Part shown: positions 26,472-34,980 of the stretch, piece by piece
Numbering within the stretch: the first letter of the stretch is position 1
Layout of the letters: each line of letters starts with the position of its first letter
Source of the DNA: CAYONZ01 sp964405465
GTDB taxonomy: Bacteria; Bdellovibrionota; Bdellovibrionia; Bdellovibrionales; JAMPXM01
Assembly (NCBI GenBank): GCA_964405465.1
Contig: CAYONZ010000010.1
Coordinates: forward strand, 1-64,000
DNA: 64,000 nucleotides
Reading direction: 5' to 3'
Program-made: the position numbers and the translations under genes
The notes under the pieces: generated by a model
The model's database searches: none
The model's input: only the letters and a program-made list of their open reading frames with translations
What the model was told of the DNA's origin: nothing

Positions 26472-27542
26472 TTAGCGCACCATCCTTCGTTTCAATTTAT
26501 AAACATACGACAACACTTGTGCGACCGCGGTAAAAAGCTCGCGCGGAATCACTTGACCAATTTTAAGACTCTTAAAAATCGTTCGTGCCAAAGGCTTGTT
26601 TTCCATCACTGGTATATTGTGTTCTCTAGCAATACTCTTGATCTTCTCAGCGATTACGCCTGCACCTTTGGCCACAACTTTTGGAGCAGGCATCGTTTTG
26701 GGGTCATACTGAATAGCAACAGCAATGTGTGTTGGATTGGTGATGACTACATCTGCTTTCGGCACGTCCTTCATCATTCTCTTACCCGCCATATCCCGCT
26801 GAATACGACGAATTCGAGCCTTGATCATTGGATCACCCTCTCGAGATTTGTGCTCTTCTTTGACTTCTTGCTTGGACATGCGCATTTGCTTCTCGAGCTG
26901 CCAACGTTGAAAAAAATAATCGGCGGCGGAGATGACCAGCATGAAGACCCCCACCCCAGCCAAAAGACGCAAAACGATATCGCTAGCAAAAGCCATCAGC
27001 TGATCCATCTGAAAGCCCAAAAGGTAGGGAAGCTTTTGAATTCTGTCCTTAAACAAAACATAGACGACAACCGACACGACCATCACCTTGAGTAACGCTT
27101 TCACTCCCTCAACAAGAGATCGAACTGAAAACATTCTCTGAAAACCGGCGATTGGATTGATCTTCTCAAGGTCAAAATCCAAAGCTTCTTCATTGTTAAG
27201 CAATCCAACTTGAACCACCGAAGAAGCAATCGCCATTATTGCCAATATCGCCATCAGAGGTGCCACAATAAAAAATGCTCTTTGGCCAACAAATGCAATG
27301 GCATTTACAAAGTCACCCTTACGAGCAGCATCAACAACAAAACTACTCAACGACTGACGCAAAATTTCTGTCACTTGCAGAAGAAAGAATCGGCCCATCC
27401 CCCAAAGCATCAAGGCCATACTCAAAAGTGCCAGAACAGACGCAAGCTCACGCGTGTAAGCCACTTGACCACGGTTGCGAAATTCATCGCGTCGTTGCTG
27501 TGTCGCCTCTTCTGTTTTTTCTGACTCGTCTGAACCCGCCAT
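26472..27542 (-). CDS. flhB: Flagellar type III export protein FlhB
   Basis: Switches export specificity from rod/hook to filament substrates. The 356 residues have four membrane helices and a cytoplasmic tail with the autocleavage motif NPTH in VVITNPTHIAVAIQYDP, intact with the expected following residues. The N-terminus MAGSDESEKTEEATQQRRDEFRNRGQVA is characteristic. It lies between fliR and flhA, with 29 bases to fliR. Confidence 0.97.
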   Translation of the reverse strand: MAGSDESEKTEEATQQRRDEFRNRGQVAYTRELASVLALLSMALMLWGMGRFFLLQVTEILRQSLSSFVVDAARKGDFVNAIAFVGQRAFFIVAPLMAILAIMAIASSVVQVGLLNNEEALDFDLEKINPIAGFQRMFSVRSLVEGVKALLKVMVVSVVVYVLFKDRIQKLPYLLGFQMDQLMAFASDIVLRLLAGVGVFMLVISAADYFFQRWQLEKQMRMSKQEVKEEHKSREGDPMIKARIRRIQRDMAGKRMMKDVPKADVVITNPTHIAVAIQYDPKTMPAPKVVAKGAGVIAEKIKSIAREHNIPVMENKPLARTIFKSLKIGQVIPRELFTAVAQVLSYVYKLKRRMVR

Positions 27543-27571
27543 GTTCCTTCCTAGAACACCTTCTGATTAAA

Positions 27572-28351
27572 TCAGAACGCCTTCAAAAATCGAAATAAGT
27601 AAGACGAAAGACCATCCATGTAATTCGCCATCTCAACCATCAAGAGTGGAATCATCATCAAAACAACTGCCATTCCAGTCAGCACATTCACGGGCAGACT
27701 GGTCACCAACACATTGATCTGGGGAACTGCTCTGCCAATTATCCCCATCGCTACATTCATGAAAAACACAGCCACCATCACGGGTGCTGCCATCTGCAAT
27801 CCCATGATGCATATTTCTTTTATAAACAGACCAGACTCAGCGAACACGTGATAATCTAGCCCAGTTGTCGAAATTGGGATCAGCTCAAAACTGCGCACAA
27901 GTCCCGAGAGAAAAAGGTGATGACCATTGACTGCCAAAAAGAACAACGTCGCTAAAATATTGAAAAATTGTTCAAAGGTAGAACTCGTGGTACCAAGTGC
28001 AGGATTGAACATCTGACCGCTGGCTAACCCCATAGAAGTTGAAATCACATTTCCACCAATGGTCGTCGCAAAAAAGAAGAAACGGCAAACGTACCCAAGG
28101 CAAAGACCTAAGAATGCTTCTTTAATAGAGAGCCATGCGATTTCCAAAGAGAGCATTGCTATCGTCAGACTTCCCTTTTCAACGATCGGAAATAACAACC
28201 CTGCGATCAAAAGTGATAACAATACCTTAGCATGATTCGGAACACTGAAAACACTAAATACCGGCCATGCAATAACAAACGAGACGATGCGAATAAGCAC
28301 CAACGCAAAGACCAAAATTTCTCGTTCATTAAACGCAAATGCCGGAAACAT
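27572..28351 (-). CDS. fliR: Flagellar export protein FliR
   Basis: Membrane subunit of the FliPQR export core. The 259 residues have multiple hydrophobic helices (LVLIRIVSFVIAWPVFSVF, MNVAMGIIGRAVPQINVLVTSLPVNVL), the latter the most conserved FliR segment. The ATG directly abuts the fliQ stop. Length is normal. Confidence 0.95.
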   Translation of the reverse strand: MFPAFAFNEREILVFALVLIRIVSFVIAWPVFSVFSVPNHAKVLLSLLIAGLLFPIVEKGSLTIAMLSLEIAWLSIKEAFLGLCLGYVCRFFFFATTIGGNVISTSMGLASGQMFNPALGTTSSTFEQFFNILATLFFLAVNGHHLFLSGLVRSFELIPISTTGLDYHVFAESGLFIKEICIMGLQMAAPVMVAVFFMNVAMGIIGRAVPQINVLVTSLPVNVLTGMAVVLMMIPLLMVEMANYMDGLSSYLFRFLKAF

Positions 28352-28624
28352 CTATTCCCTCACATAAATCGCAAGATTTTCAAAAAGACCAACCGTAAAA
28401 TGGGTCAGAACATCAATCATCCATGGCCCTGCAACAATCAAAATAATCGCAATCACAATCATTTTTGGGATGAAGGTAAGAGTTGCTTCATTGATTTGAG
28501 TGATTGCCTGTACGACTGACACCACAAGACCGGTCACCAATGCAGCTCCCAAAAGCGGTGCTGAAAGCATCGCGGTCGTCTTGAGTGCTTCTTGTCCGAG
28601 CTTCATCACCAATTCATCTGTCAT
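28352..28624 (-). CDS. fliQ: Flagellar export protein FliQ
   Basis: Small two-helix subunit of the flagellar export gate. The 90 residues show LLGAALVTGLVVSVVQAITQINEATLTFIPKMI, the family hallmark. It sits between fliP and fliR with short gaps, as in most genomes. Confidence 0.96.
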   Translation of the reverse strand: MTDELVMKLGQEALKTTAMLSAPLLGAALVTGLVVSVVQAITQINEATLTFIPKMIVIAIILIVAGPWMIDVLTHFTVGLFENLAIYVRE

Positions 28625-28636
28625 ACTGCTCCCTCA

Positions 28637-29431
28637 TCATCCAAAACTTTGAACGAGCGAACCAACCAACAATGTCCATCCATCTACCAAAACAAACAGC
28701 ATGATTTTAAATGGCAATGAAATCACCACCGGCGGTAACATCATCATGCCCATCGCCATTAAGACACTCGCCACCACCATATCGATTACCAAAAACGGAA
28801 GGTAAATAATAAAACCTATCGAAAAGGCGGTCTTTAACTCACTAATGACAAATGAAGGAATCAAAACATAGGTCGGAACATCAGCGCGAGTTTTGGGTTT
28901 TTCCATTTTTGAAAGTTTAACAAAAAGTGCAATATCCGCTGGCCTAGTTTGATTGAACATGAATCGTCGCAACGGTAATAGGGCCTCATCGAAAGCCTTT
29001 TCTTGAACCATCGTGCCAGCAAGATATGGTCGCAATGCTTTGGTGTTAATCTCCTCAAAGGCTGGACCCATGATAAAGAAAGTCAGGAACAGAGCTAAAC
29101 CGACAAGCAATTGATTGGGAGGCATCTGCTGGGTTCCCAACGCCTGCCGCAAGAAAGAAAGTACCACAATAATTCGAGTGAAACTCGTCATCATAATTAA
29201 AATCGCGGGAGCAAGCGACAAAACAGTCATCATCAACACAATCTTTACTGTATTGACGACCTCATTGGGATTGTCTGTCGATTTGAATCCTAGGTTTACA
29301 GTCGGTAATGTCAATCCAGCAGCTTGGGCTCGAAGAGTGATTGTCATCGCACCAAAAAGTGCAAGCAGACTAAAAAACCATATAAACACTCTGCGATTCA
29401 TTAGTTTCGAATAGCCACTCTTGACTAGCAT
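28637..29431 (-). CDS. fliP: Flagellar export protein FliP
   Basis: Core subunit of the export gate, inserted after signal peptide cleavage. The 264 residues include a signal sequence (VFIWFFSLLALFGAMTITLRAQA) and the conserved IVVLSFLRQALGTQQMPPNQLLVGLALFLTFFIMGP and LPFKIMLFVLVDGW. The ATG at 29431 overlaps the fliO stop as TAATG. An alternative ATG ten codons later also precedes the signal peptide, so the exact start is uncertain. Confidence 0.95.
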   Translation of the reverse strand: MLVKSGYSKLMNRRVFIWFFSLLALFGAMTITLRAQAAGLTLPTVNLGFKSTDNPNEVVNTVKIVLMMTVLSLAPAILIMMTSFTRIIVVLSFLRQALGTQQMPPNQLLVGLALFLTFFIMGPAFEEINTKALRPYLAGTMVQEKAFDEALLPLRRFMFNQTRPADIALFVKLSKMEKPKTRADVPTYVLIPSFVISELKTAFSIGFIIYLPFLVIDMVVASVLMAMGMMMLPPVVISLPFKIMLFVLVDGWTLLVGSLVQSFG

Positions 29432-30168
29432 TACATTCGCCTCATGCCTTTTAATCGAGTCGAGACAATGTCTTTAACGTCATTAAGCCCGCGAAGTGCA
29501 AAGTCATCCTGATGTCCGGACTCATCATCAAAAGACTCCATCTCTCTTGCAAAATTCTGTGGAACTTGTTCAGGAACTTCGTCATCAATCAATGCGAGAT
29601 TCTTTAGCATCGAAATATTTTGTTCGGTCACACCTAACAAAATTGTCTCTCCAGCAACCTGGACCACAATAAGACTCTTCTTTGGCCCCAAGTAATGCTG
29701 AGCGAGAACTCGCATCTTCATGGTGTGCAAATTTGTTTTTCCATCTTTGGAGTATTTTTTAATTCCCCACATTGTTCCAGCAAGAAGCACAACAAGCACG
29801 CCCATCGTCAAAAACAGGCGAAGCAGCGGATCCATCGAAGACTTCTTAGAGGTTTTGTCATCCAATTGAAATGGAATTTCACTTTCTTTACTTGATGCAG
29901 TCACAGACTTCGAACGCTCTTCTGACTTTTTCAAACTGATTTCGCCTTCTTGTCTTTTGGCTGATGAAATCTCTGATCCTTTATCTTGGGTTTTGTCTAT
30001 CTCCCGTTCCGAGACTTTGTCGTCAGCCTTCACAGTCAACTTGGCCTGTTCGAATGAATCGGTTTCTGGCTTCAGATTGGGAGCAAGTACCCGACCTCCC
30101 TCCGCCCAAACGGAAAGGGAAAATACCGTCAACAGCAATGTACAAATAGCACGCGTTCGGATGCCCAT
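29431..30168 (-). CDS. fliO: Flagellar assembly protein FliO
   Basis: Accessory membrane protein for FliP assembly. It has a signal-like N-terminus, a long Lys/Glu/Ser-rich linker (residues about 30-120) and one membrane helix (LLRLFLTMGVLVVLLAGTMWGI). A FliO/MopB domain follows (LHTMKMRVLAQHYLGPKKSLIVVQVAGETILLGVTEQNISML). The ATG at 30168 (MGIRTRAICTLLL) has GAGG upstream and is preferred to the GTG at 30180. At 245 residues it is longer than average because of the linker. Confidence 0.88.
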   Translation of the reverse strand: MGIRTRAICTLLLTVFSLSVWAEGGRVLAPNLKPETDSFEQAKLTVKADDKVSEREIDKTQDKGSEISSAKRQEGEISLKKSEERSKSVTASSKESEIPFQLDDKTSKKSSMDPLLRLFLTMGVLVVLLAGTMWGIKKYSKDGKTNLHTMKMRVLAQHYLGPKKSLIVVQVAGETILLGVTEQNISMLKNLALIDDEVPEQVPQNFAREMESFDDESGHQDDFALRGLNDVKDIVSTRLKGMRRM

Positions 30169-30176
30169 CAAATACC

Positions 30177-30512
30177 TCACTTCAGTTGTTCCACTCGTTC
30201 AGCAGGAGAAATAATATCAGTCAACCGAACTCCGAATTTCTCGTTGACGACAACCGCTTCGCCTCTCGCGACCAGTTTATCGTTCACAAGCACTTCCATT
30301 GGTTCACCCGCTAGCTTATTCAATTCAATCACCGACCCTTGCCCCAGGTTGAGCAAGTCGCTGACCAACATTTTGGTGCGTCCCAACTCAACTGTTACAC
30401 GCAATGGAATGTCGAGAATGAGGTCGAGATTGCGTTCTTGTTTGTCGTCGAGCTTTACAGCTCCACCAACGTCTGCAAAAAGCTCCGCTACATTTGATTT
30501 TGGATCAGCCAT
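30177..30512 (-). CDS. fliN: Flagellar motor switch protein FliN
   Basis: C-ring subunit involved in export-cargo docking and switching. The 111 residues have the SpoA-type domain LDIPLRVTVELGRTKMLVSDLLNLGQGSVIELNKLAGEPMEVLVNDKLVARGEAVVVNEKFGVRLTDI, which is almost the complete family consensus. A short N-terminal acidic segment precedes it. It follows fliM by 10 bases. Confidence 0.96.
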   Translation of the reverse strand: MADPKSNVAELFADVGGAVKLDDKQERNLDLILDIPLRVTVELGRTKMLVSDLLNLGQGSVIELNKLAGEPMEVLVNDKLVARGEAVVVNEKFGVRLTDIISPAERVEQLK

Positions 30513-30522
30513 ATTTTCTCCC

Positions 30523-31515
30523 TTAATCCTTTGTAATCTTTCTCGTAACCTGTATCGCTACCGAACCGTGGTGAATTCCATAATAACCTTTAAATTTTTT
30601 GACATCTTCTGCCTGGATGTCGAATTCTCCATTAGCATCTTGATCCAATGAGATCACGTCACCTGGCTTAAGCCGCATCAATTCACGCAATGAGATTTCG
30701 GTTTGCCCGAGATTCACACCAAGTTCTACTTTTGTTTCGAGCAGTTGTTCTTGAATGATAGAGGTCCACAATTTTTTATCTGTCTGATCGGACTCGACCT
30801 GAAATCCAGTCGCGAGTTTTTGTTTAATGGGCTCAATCGTTGCATACGGTATAACCAAAGTGATCGTGCCGTTTGCATTCTCCAGTTCAACATCAAAAGT
30901 GGAAGCGATCACAACATCGGTTGGGGGCACAATTCCCACAAACTGAGGATTGACCTCTGTTCGCACAAAGCTCGCATCAATACGTTCAACAGAGGCCCAG
31001 GCCGCCTCAAGATCATCTATAGCTAAACTCACAACTTTCTGAACAATTGAAAGTTCAATCGGAGTAAAGTCCTTACCTTCAATTTTTGTATACGGTCGAT
31101 CATCGCCACCAAAGAAACTGTCAACCAACGCGTAAGCCAATTTACTTTCAATGACAAATAACGCCGATCCTCGAAGTGCATTGAAACGCAAAACGCTCAT
31201 ACAAGTTGGCATCGGTAGCGTATTGATGAATTCCCCGAATTTTAAAAAGTCAGTACTCGCGTGGTTGATCGAAGCAAGTTTACGAAGTGCAGACGAAAGC
31301 GAAACTCGAAAAGCACGCATGAACTTCTCATAGATAACGTCTAACTGCGGCAACCGCCCTCTTATAATTCGATCTTGGCTCGTCAAATCATAAACAACCA
31401 CAACTTTATCGTTGTTAGGCTTGGAGGCCTCTGCACTATCAAGCGCACCAAGCTCCCCTTCCGAGACAGCAGCTAACAGGGCATCTACTTCACTTTGCGA
31501 TAAGACCTGACTCAT
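30523..31515 (-). CDS. fliM: Flagellar motor switch protein FliM
   Basis: C-ring protein that binds phosphorylated CheY. The N-terminal peptide MSQVLSQSEVDALLAAV is the CheY-binding segment (LSQxEIDALL consensus). The middle CheC-like domain and the C-terminal SpoA domain (LMRLKPGDVISLDQ) follow. The 330-residue length is normal. Start ATG at 31515. Confidence 0.97.
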   Translation of the reverse strand: MSQVLSQSEVDALLAAVSEGELGALDSAEASKPNNDKVVVVYDLTSQDRIIRGRLPQLDVIYEKFMRAFRVSLSSALRKLASINHASTDFLKFGEFINTLPMPTCMSVLRFNALRGSALFVIESKLAYALVDSFFGGDDRPYTKIEGKDFTPIELSIVQKVVSLAIDDLEAAWASVERIDASFVRTEVNPQFVGIVPPTDVVIASTFDVELENANGTITLVIPYATIEPIKQKLATGFQVESDQTDKKLWTSIIQEQLLETKVELGVNLGQTEISLRELMRLKPGDVISLDQDANGEFDIQAEDVKKFKGYYGIHHGSVAIQVTRKITKD

Positions 31516-31530
31516 CCTTGAACCTCATCC

Positions 31531-32061
31531 TTAGTTGAAAATAAATTCGGTAAACAAAACTCGTTTTACTTTTCCCTTGGTCAAAATCGAATTCATGGTG
31601 TCGCGAATTTCTCCACGAAGATATTCCTTACCTTCAGCAGAAGAAATCTGTGCATATGTTTTGCTCGAAAGTATTGTGATAATCGTATCTCGAAGGTGAG
31701 GCTTGCGCTTGTCGATTTCCTCTTGAACTTTCTCACCTTCAACCTCAAGCTCCATGTTCAATTTCAAAAGCTTTTGTCCACGACTTCCCGACAAATTCAC
31801 TAAAAAGGTCTCAAGCGGAATCATATTGCCGACAAATTCTTCTTCCTTTTGCGCTTCTTCTTTTTGCGTCTCATGTTCGCCTTTAATGACATCATCAATT
31901 TTTGGCTGAGACTCGAGATTCTTCATGTGCTTCTGCACCATAAATCCCACGGCTCCCATAAACACCATATTGATGACCGCAAGAGCGTACATAATGATCG
32001 GCTTAGAACCCGACTTCTTTTCTCCGCCGCCCGAATCTTTCGCTGCATTTTCCTCTGCCAC
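31531..32061 (-). CDS. fliL: Flagellar basal-body protein FliL
   Basis: Single-pass inner-membrane protein associated with the stator. One helix (PIIMYALAVINMVFMGAVGFMV) is followed by an acidic linker and the FliL domain ending EIRDTMNSILTKGKVKRVLFTEFIFN. The GTG at 32061 (VAEENAAKDSG) is chosen because AAGGAG lies six bases upstream; the longer frame begins before this site. It is the first gene of a run of eleven flagellar genes. A sigma-54 promoter lies 70-85 bases upstream. Confidence 0.92.
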   Translation of the reverse strand: MAEENAAKDSGGGEKKSGSKPIIMYALAVINMVFMGAVGFMVQKHMKNLESQPKIDDVIKGEHETQKEEAQKEEEFVGNMIPLETFLVNLSGSRGQKLLKLNMELEVEGEKVQEEIDKRKPHLRDTIITILSSKTYAQISSAEGKEYLRGEIRDTMNSILTKGKVKRVLFTEFIFN

Positions 32062-32078
32062 AAGCACTCCTTCGCTTA

Positions 32079-32098
32079 GACAAGGCCTAGGTCTGGTC
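32079..32098 (-). promoter_or_regulatory. CCTAGG-centred palindromic site in fliL leader
   Basis: On the minus strand this reads CCAGACCTAGGCCTTGTCT. It contains the same AGACCTAGG core as the palindrome at 13013. It lies between the sigma-54 promoter and the fliL start, about 20-40 bases upstream of the GTG. Its role as an operator is inferred. Confidence 0.3.
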
Positions 32099-32132
32099 TT
32101 CCCAAACACAGACCCTCACAAGCATTTCTAAA

Positions 32133-32147
32133 GCAAGTGCAATGCCA
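32133..32147 (-). promoter_or_regulatory. Sigma-54 (-24/-12) promoter of the flagellar operon
   Basis: Minus strand TGGCATTGCACTTGC: GG at -24 and GC at -12, exactly 10 bases between them, with TGGCA and TTGC boxes matching the RpoN consensus. The predicted start, about 12 bases downstream (near 32121), leaves a leader of about 60 bases before the fliL GTG. The remaining sequence up to 32475 holds no gene; a weak hairpin AGTGTG...CACACT occurs near 32290. Confidence 0.7.
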
Positions 32148-32475
32148 CCGAATCTTTTCGCAAAAATTATTACGAGATGAAATATAGCGCCTTAAGTCTT
32201 CAGACCAAGACCACACAACCATGAAACTGCCAGGGATTCTCTGACGACGAGGTCATCATTTTGACAGGACTGAGCCTCGATCAAATTCTAGTGTGTAATT
32301 TTTCACACTCCATCAAAGCCGAGGTTTCACCCCAAAAAGCCAAATATTTTACAATAGATTTTGACTGACTTTACAGACAAATTCAGAAATAGGCTTCTCT
32401 TGAAAAACATGACAAACACCTACTTCACAACACACTCACACAAAAATATATTTACGTCCGCCCAAATATTCTCGG
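32148..32475. other. Intergenic region upstream of the flagellar operon
   Basis: No gene was supported on either strand. It probably holds enhancer sites for the sigma-54 activator and the end of the suhB transcript (suhB stops at 32476, same strand). A small inverted repeat AGTGTG/CACACT with an A/T-rich loop is near 32290-32312. Confidence 0.4.
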
Positions 32476-33300
32476 CTATTTTTTTGCTACCTCTGCATAG
32501 GCGCGCACCAACTCAGGCAGCATGGCCGATGTTCCCGCAACAACTGACTTCATTCGTGGATCAAATTCATTTCCTAAAATATCAGAAACCTTTCCACCTG
32601 CTTCGCGAACAATAATAGCGCCAGCAGCCGTATCCCACGGCGCAAGATTTCTCTCCCAAAAAACATCAAATACACCTTGCGCTACAAAACACATATCAAG
32701 AGCGGCCGCACCAGCTCGGCGAACTCCTCTCGTTTGCCGAATGAGATTTTCAACAAGTTCAAGTTGCTGATGAAGATTTGAATCATGTGATGAAAATCCA
32801 GTTGCAAACAAACCTTCTTTCAGAAGTTTTCGAGAGCTCACATTAATTTGTTTGCCATTCATAAAAGAACCGCCACCTTTAGTTGCCCAAAATCGCATAT
32901 TCAACATCGGTGCATCAACAAGACCCAACACAATCTCGCGATTCACCTCGAGACCGATGCTAATGCAAAAAAATGGAAACTGATGAATATAATTTGTCGT
33001 GCCATCCAATGGATCAATAATCCAAAATGTCTGATCATTTCTATCTTTCAACGTTTCATCAGGACTCGAAGAAAGACCAGATTCTTCTCCCCAAAAATGA
33101 TGATGCGGAAAACTTTTTTTAAGTGTTTCCACGATAAATTTCTCACTTGCTTGATCGGCTTCGCTTACGAGACCAGCTTGAAATTTTTCTTTAACCTGCG
33201 CTAAGTTACCAAAATACTTCGACAAGATTTCACTCGCCCCATCCGCCGCAGTGTGTGCAGCTTTCAAGGCCTCGACCAAAAACGCGTCTTGATTTTTCAT
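32476..33300 (-). CDS. suhB: Inositol monophosphatase family protein (SuhB-like)
   Basis: Mg-dependent phosphatase of the IMPase/SuhB family. The catalytic motifs are complete: FWGEESG (metal-binding Glu), WIIDPLDGTTNYIHQFPFF and APWDTAAGAIIVREAGG. At 274 residues it is of ordinary length. The ATG at 33300 (MKNQDAFLVEAL) has AGGAG upstream. The substrate may be inositol phosphate or a related sugar phosphate. SuhB also binds transcription complexes in enterobacteria, which is not shown here. Divergent from the SPOR protein gene. Confidence 0.93.
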   Translation of the reverse strand: MKNQDAFLVEALKAAHTAADGASEILSKYFGNLAQVKEKFQAGLVSEADQASEKFIVETLKKSFPHHHFWGEESGLSSSPDETLKDRNDQTFWIIDPLDGTTNYIHQFPFFCISIGLEVNREIVLGLVDAPMLNMRFWATKGGGSFMNGKQINVSSRKLLKEGLFATGFSSHDSNLHQQLELVENLIRQTRGVRRAGAAALDMCFVAQGVFDVFWERNLAPWDTAAGAIIVREAGGKVSDILGNEFDPRMKSVVAGTSAMLPELVRAYAEVAKK

Positions 33301-33352
33301 GATGAACACTCCTAAATGATACACGCAGTAGAGTTGTCAAGGTTTTGACACG

Positions 33353-33381
33353 TTGACCAAGTTATGACCCAAAGATACCAT
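33353..33381 (+). promoter_or_regulatory. Sigma-70-type promoter
   Basis: TTGACC (33353-33358), a 17-base spacer and TACCAT (33376-33381), 51 bases before the ATG of the SPOR-domain gene. Consensus match by eye. Confidence 0.45.
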
Positions 33382-33431
33382 GATTTTATTGAACAGGAAA
33401 AATCAATTCTTTTGGTCTTAGGAGAAAACCA

Positions 33432-34307
33432 ATGAAAAACCAGGCCGGTAGTACAATGTTTGATTCAATTCTTAAGATGCTGCTCATTGCATTCATTTCT
33501 TTGCTCGCTTTCTCAAGTGGTGTTTATTTCGGGAAACGAATGAGTGACTCAGATTACCAATTGAAGGCACTCGAAGGAGATTTCAATAAAGAGAAGAAAA
33601 CAGCTGAGCACAAGAGCAAAGAAGATGGACTTGTAGATGAAGAGGTTGACGCTCTTGCTGACAAGTTGGTGGATGCAGAAAAAGGACATGGCGAGGAGAC
33701 GACGGCAGCCAGCTCTGAAGAGCACGAAGAACCAGCTACAAAAATTGAGCGTTCGAAATCAGCGGCTCACGATCACGCAAAAACTGATTCAACACAACGT
33801 GAAGTGGCCTCTGAGAAATCTACACACGACGCAAAGGCTGATGCTCATGCCCCAGCGGCAGACCATGCCCCTGCGAAAGCCGAAGAACATGGAGATCACA
33901 AAAAAGCAGATGCTCATGGCGCGAAAGAAGAGCATAAGCCTGATTTGGCTGACGTCCAGAAAGCTGCAAGACGAGTCGCTGCCAATCAACCACCATCTGA
34001 CAAGTCAAAAGAAGTTGTAGAAAAGACGGCACCGCCACAGCTACCTAAGTCTGTTGGGGCTGCAGCCGAATTTACGGTTCAAGTGGCATCCTATCCGACC
34101 ATGGAAGACGCGAAGAAACATGTCGATCGCCTGGTGGGACAAGGTTTTCCAGCGTATGCGGTTGAAGCTAATGTAAAAGGAAAGACTTACTACCGTGTCA
34201 GCGTGGGTTCGTTTAAGACTCAAAAGGAAGCAACTGATTACCGAGTTAGTTTCATGAAACAAGCAAATGTAACCACTGCATTCGTTTCTAAGATCGAGAA
34301 GAAATAA
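33432..34307 (+). CDS. SPOR-domain inner-membrane protein
   Basis: A 291-residue bitopic protein. It has one membrane helix (ILKMLLIAFISLLAFSSGVYFG), a long periplasmic linker rich in His, Ala, Asp, Glu and Lys (residues about 60-210), and a C-terminal SPOR domain (EFTVQVASYPTMEDAKKHVDRLVGQGFPAYAVEAN...YYRVSVGSFKTQKEA). SPOR domains bind denuded glycan strands at division sites, so a cell-division or septum role is likely. The His-rich linker might bind metal, though this is not demonstrated. TTAGGAG precedes the ATG, and a terminator follows the stop. Confidence 0.88.
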   Translation: MKNQAGSTMFDSILKMLLIAFISLLAFSSGVYFGKRMSDSDYQLKALEGDFNKEKKTAEHKSKEDGLVDEEVDALADKLVDAEKGHGEETTAASSEEHEEPATKIERSKSAAHDHAKTDSTQREVASEKSTHDAKADAHAPAADHAPAKAEEHGDHKKADAHGAKEEHKPDLADVQKAARRVAANQPPSDKSKEVVEKTAPPQLPKSVGAAAEFTVQVASYPTMEDAKKHVDRLVGQGFPAYAVEANVKGKTYYRVSVGSFKTQKEATDYRVSFMKQANVTTAFVSKIEKK

Positions 34308-34369
34308 ACCCGTGGCGAAATTTCTGCACGAATAGTCATTAAAAGAATTGATCTGATTCAATAGAAAAT

Positions 34370-34392
34370 GCCGAAGAAATTCGGCTTTTTTA
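34370..34392. terminator. Intrinsic terminator
   Basis: Stem GCCGAA/TTCGGC (extended by flanking A/T pairs) with a GAAA tetraloop, followed by a T-run on the plus strand and by T-rich sequence on the minus strand. It ends the SPOR gene and probably the convergent gene at 34390. Confidence 0.85.
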
Positions 34393-34980
34393 TTTGCTCG
34401 GTGCTTCTGTTTGACCTTGAGAAGGTTCGCGATCAAACAGATAACCTAAAAGTAAAAATCCGCCTGGCCGAGGGTTGGGATTGAAGTTAGACGAAAAATC
34501 GGCACGCAGTTCACCCGAAATGTAGAGTCCACGCCACAGCACTGAAGTCGTTCCCAAGCGCAATGAATGAAGCCATTCTCCATCTCCATAGTCGACAGAA
34601 GACACAGTCCCCGCCTGAGTCTTGATCACCTCTTGCTGTCGACCCAATTCATATGCCGAAAAAAGACGAAGATTTTTCCAGGTTAAAAAACTATAACTTA
34701 AACCCACCCCCCACTCCTCATGGGTACGATTTATCGTATAGGTAGATTCGCCACTTTGATCGTAGAATCTTGAATGCTCGACAAACAATTCATATTTATC
34801 AAAACGATAACCCGCTTGTGCAAGCCATGGAGCTCGTGCCGAATAATTACGGCCGTCCGAATCTTTCTCCACCACGAGTCCTGTTCCCAATGACAATTCA
34901 AACGACGCCTCAGAAACCCCTGGCATCGCCTGCAGAAGACAGAGAACAATCAAAAAATACTTGCTCCAAAGATACCTCAT
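34390..34980 (-). CDS. Putative outer-membrane beta-barrel protein
   Basis: A 196-residue exported protein: a signal peptide (YFLIVLCLLQAMPGVSEA), then alternating aromatic/polar beta strands (WLAQAGYRFDKYELFVEHSRFYD, WGVGLSYSFLTW, LYISGELRADFSSNF, GGFLLLGYLFD). The plan fits a small 8-10-stranded barrel or a similar surface protein. I do not recognise the family. Its start overlaps the stop of the lipoprotein gene by 4 bases (ATGA), so both are co-transcribed. Confidence 0.65.
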   Translation of the reverse strand: MRYLWSKYFLIVLCLLQAMPGVSEASFELSLGTGLVVEKDSDGRNYSARAPWLAQAGYRFDKYELFVEHSRFYDQSGESTYTINRTHEEWGVGLSYSFLTWKNLRLFSAYELGRQQEVIKTQAGTVSSVDYGDGEWLHSLRLGTTSVLWRGLYISGELRADFSSNFNPNPRPGGFLLLGYLFDREPSQGQTEAPSK

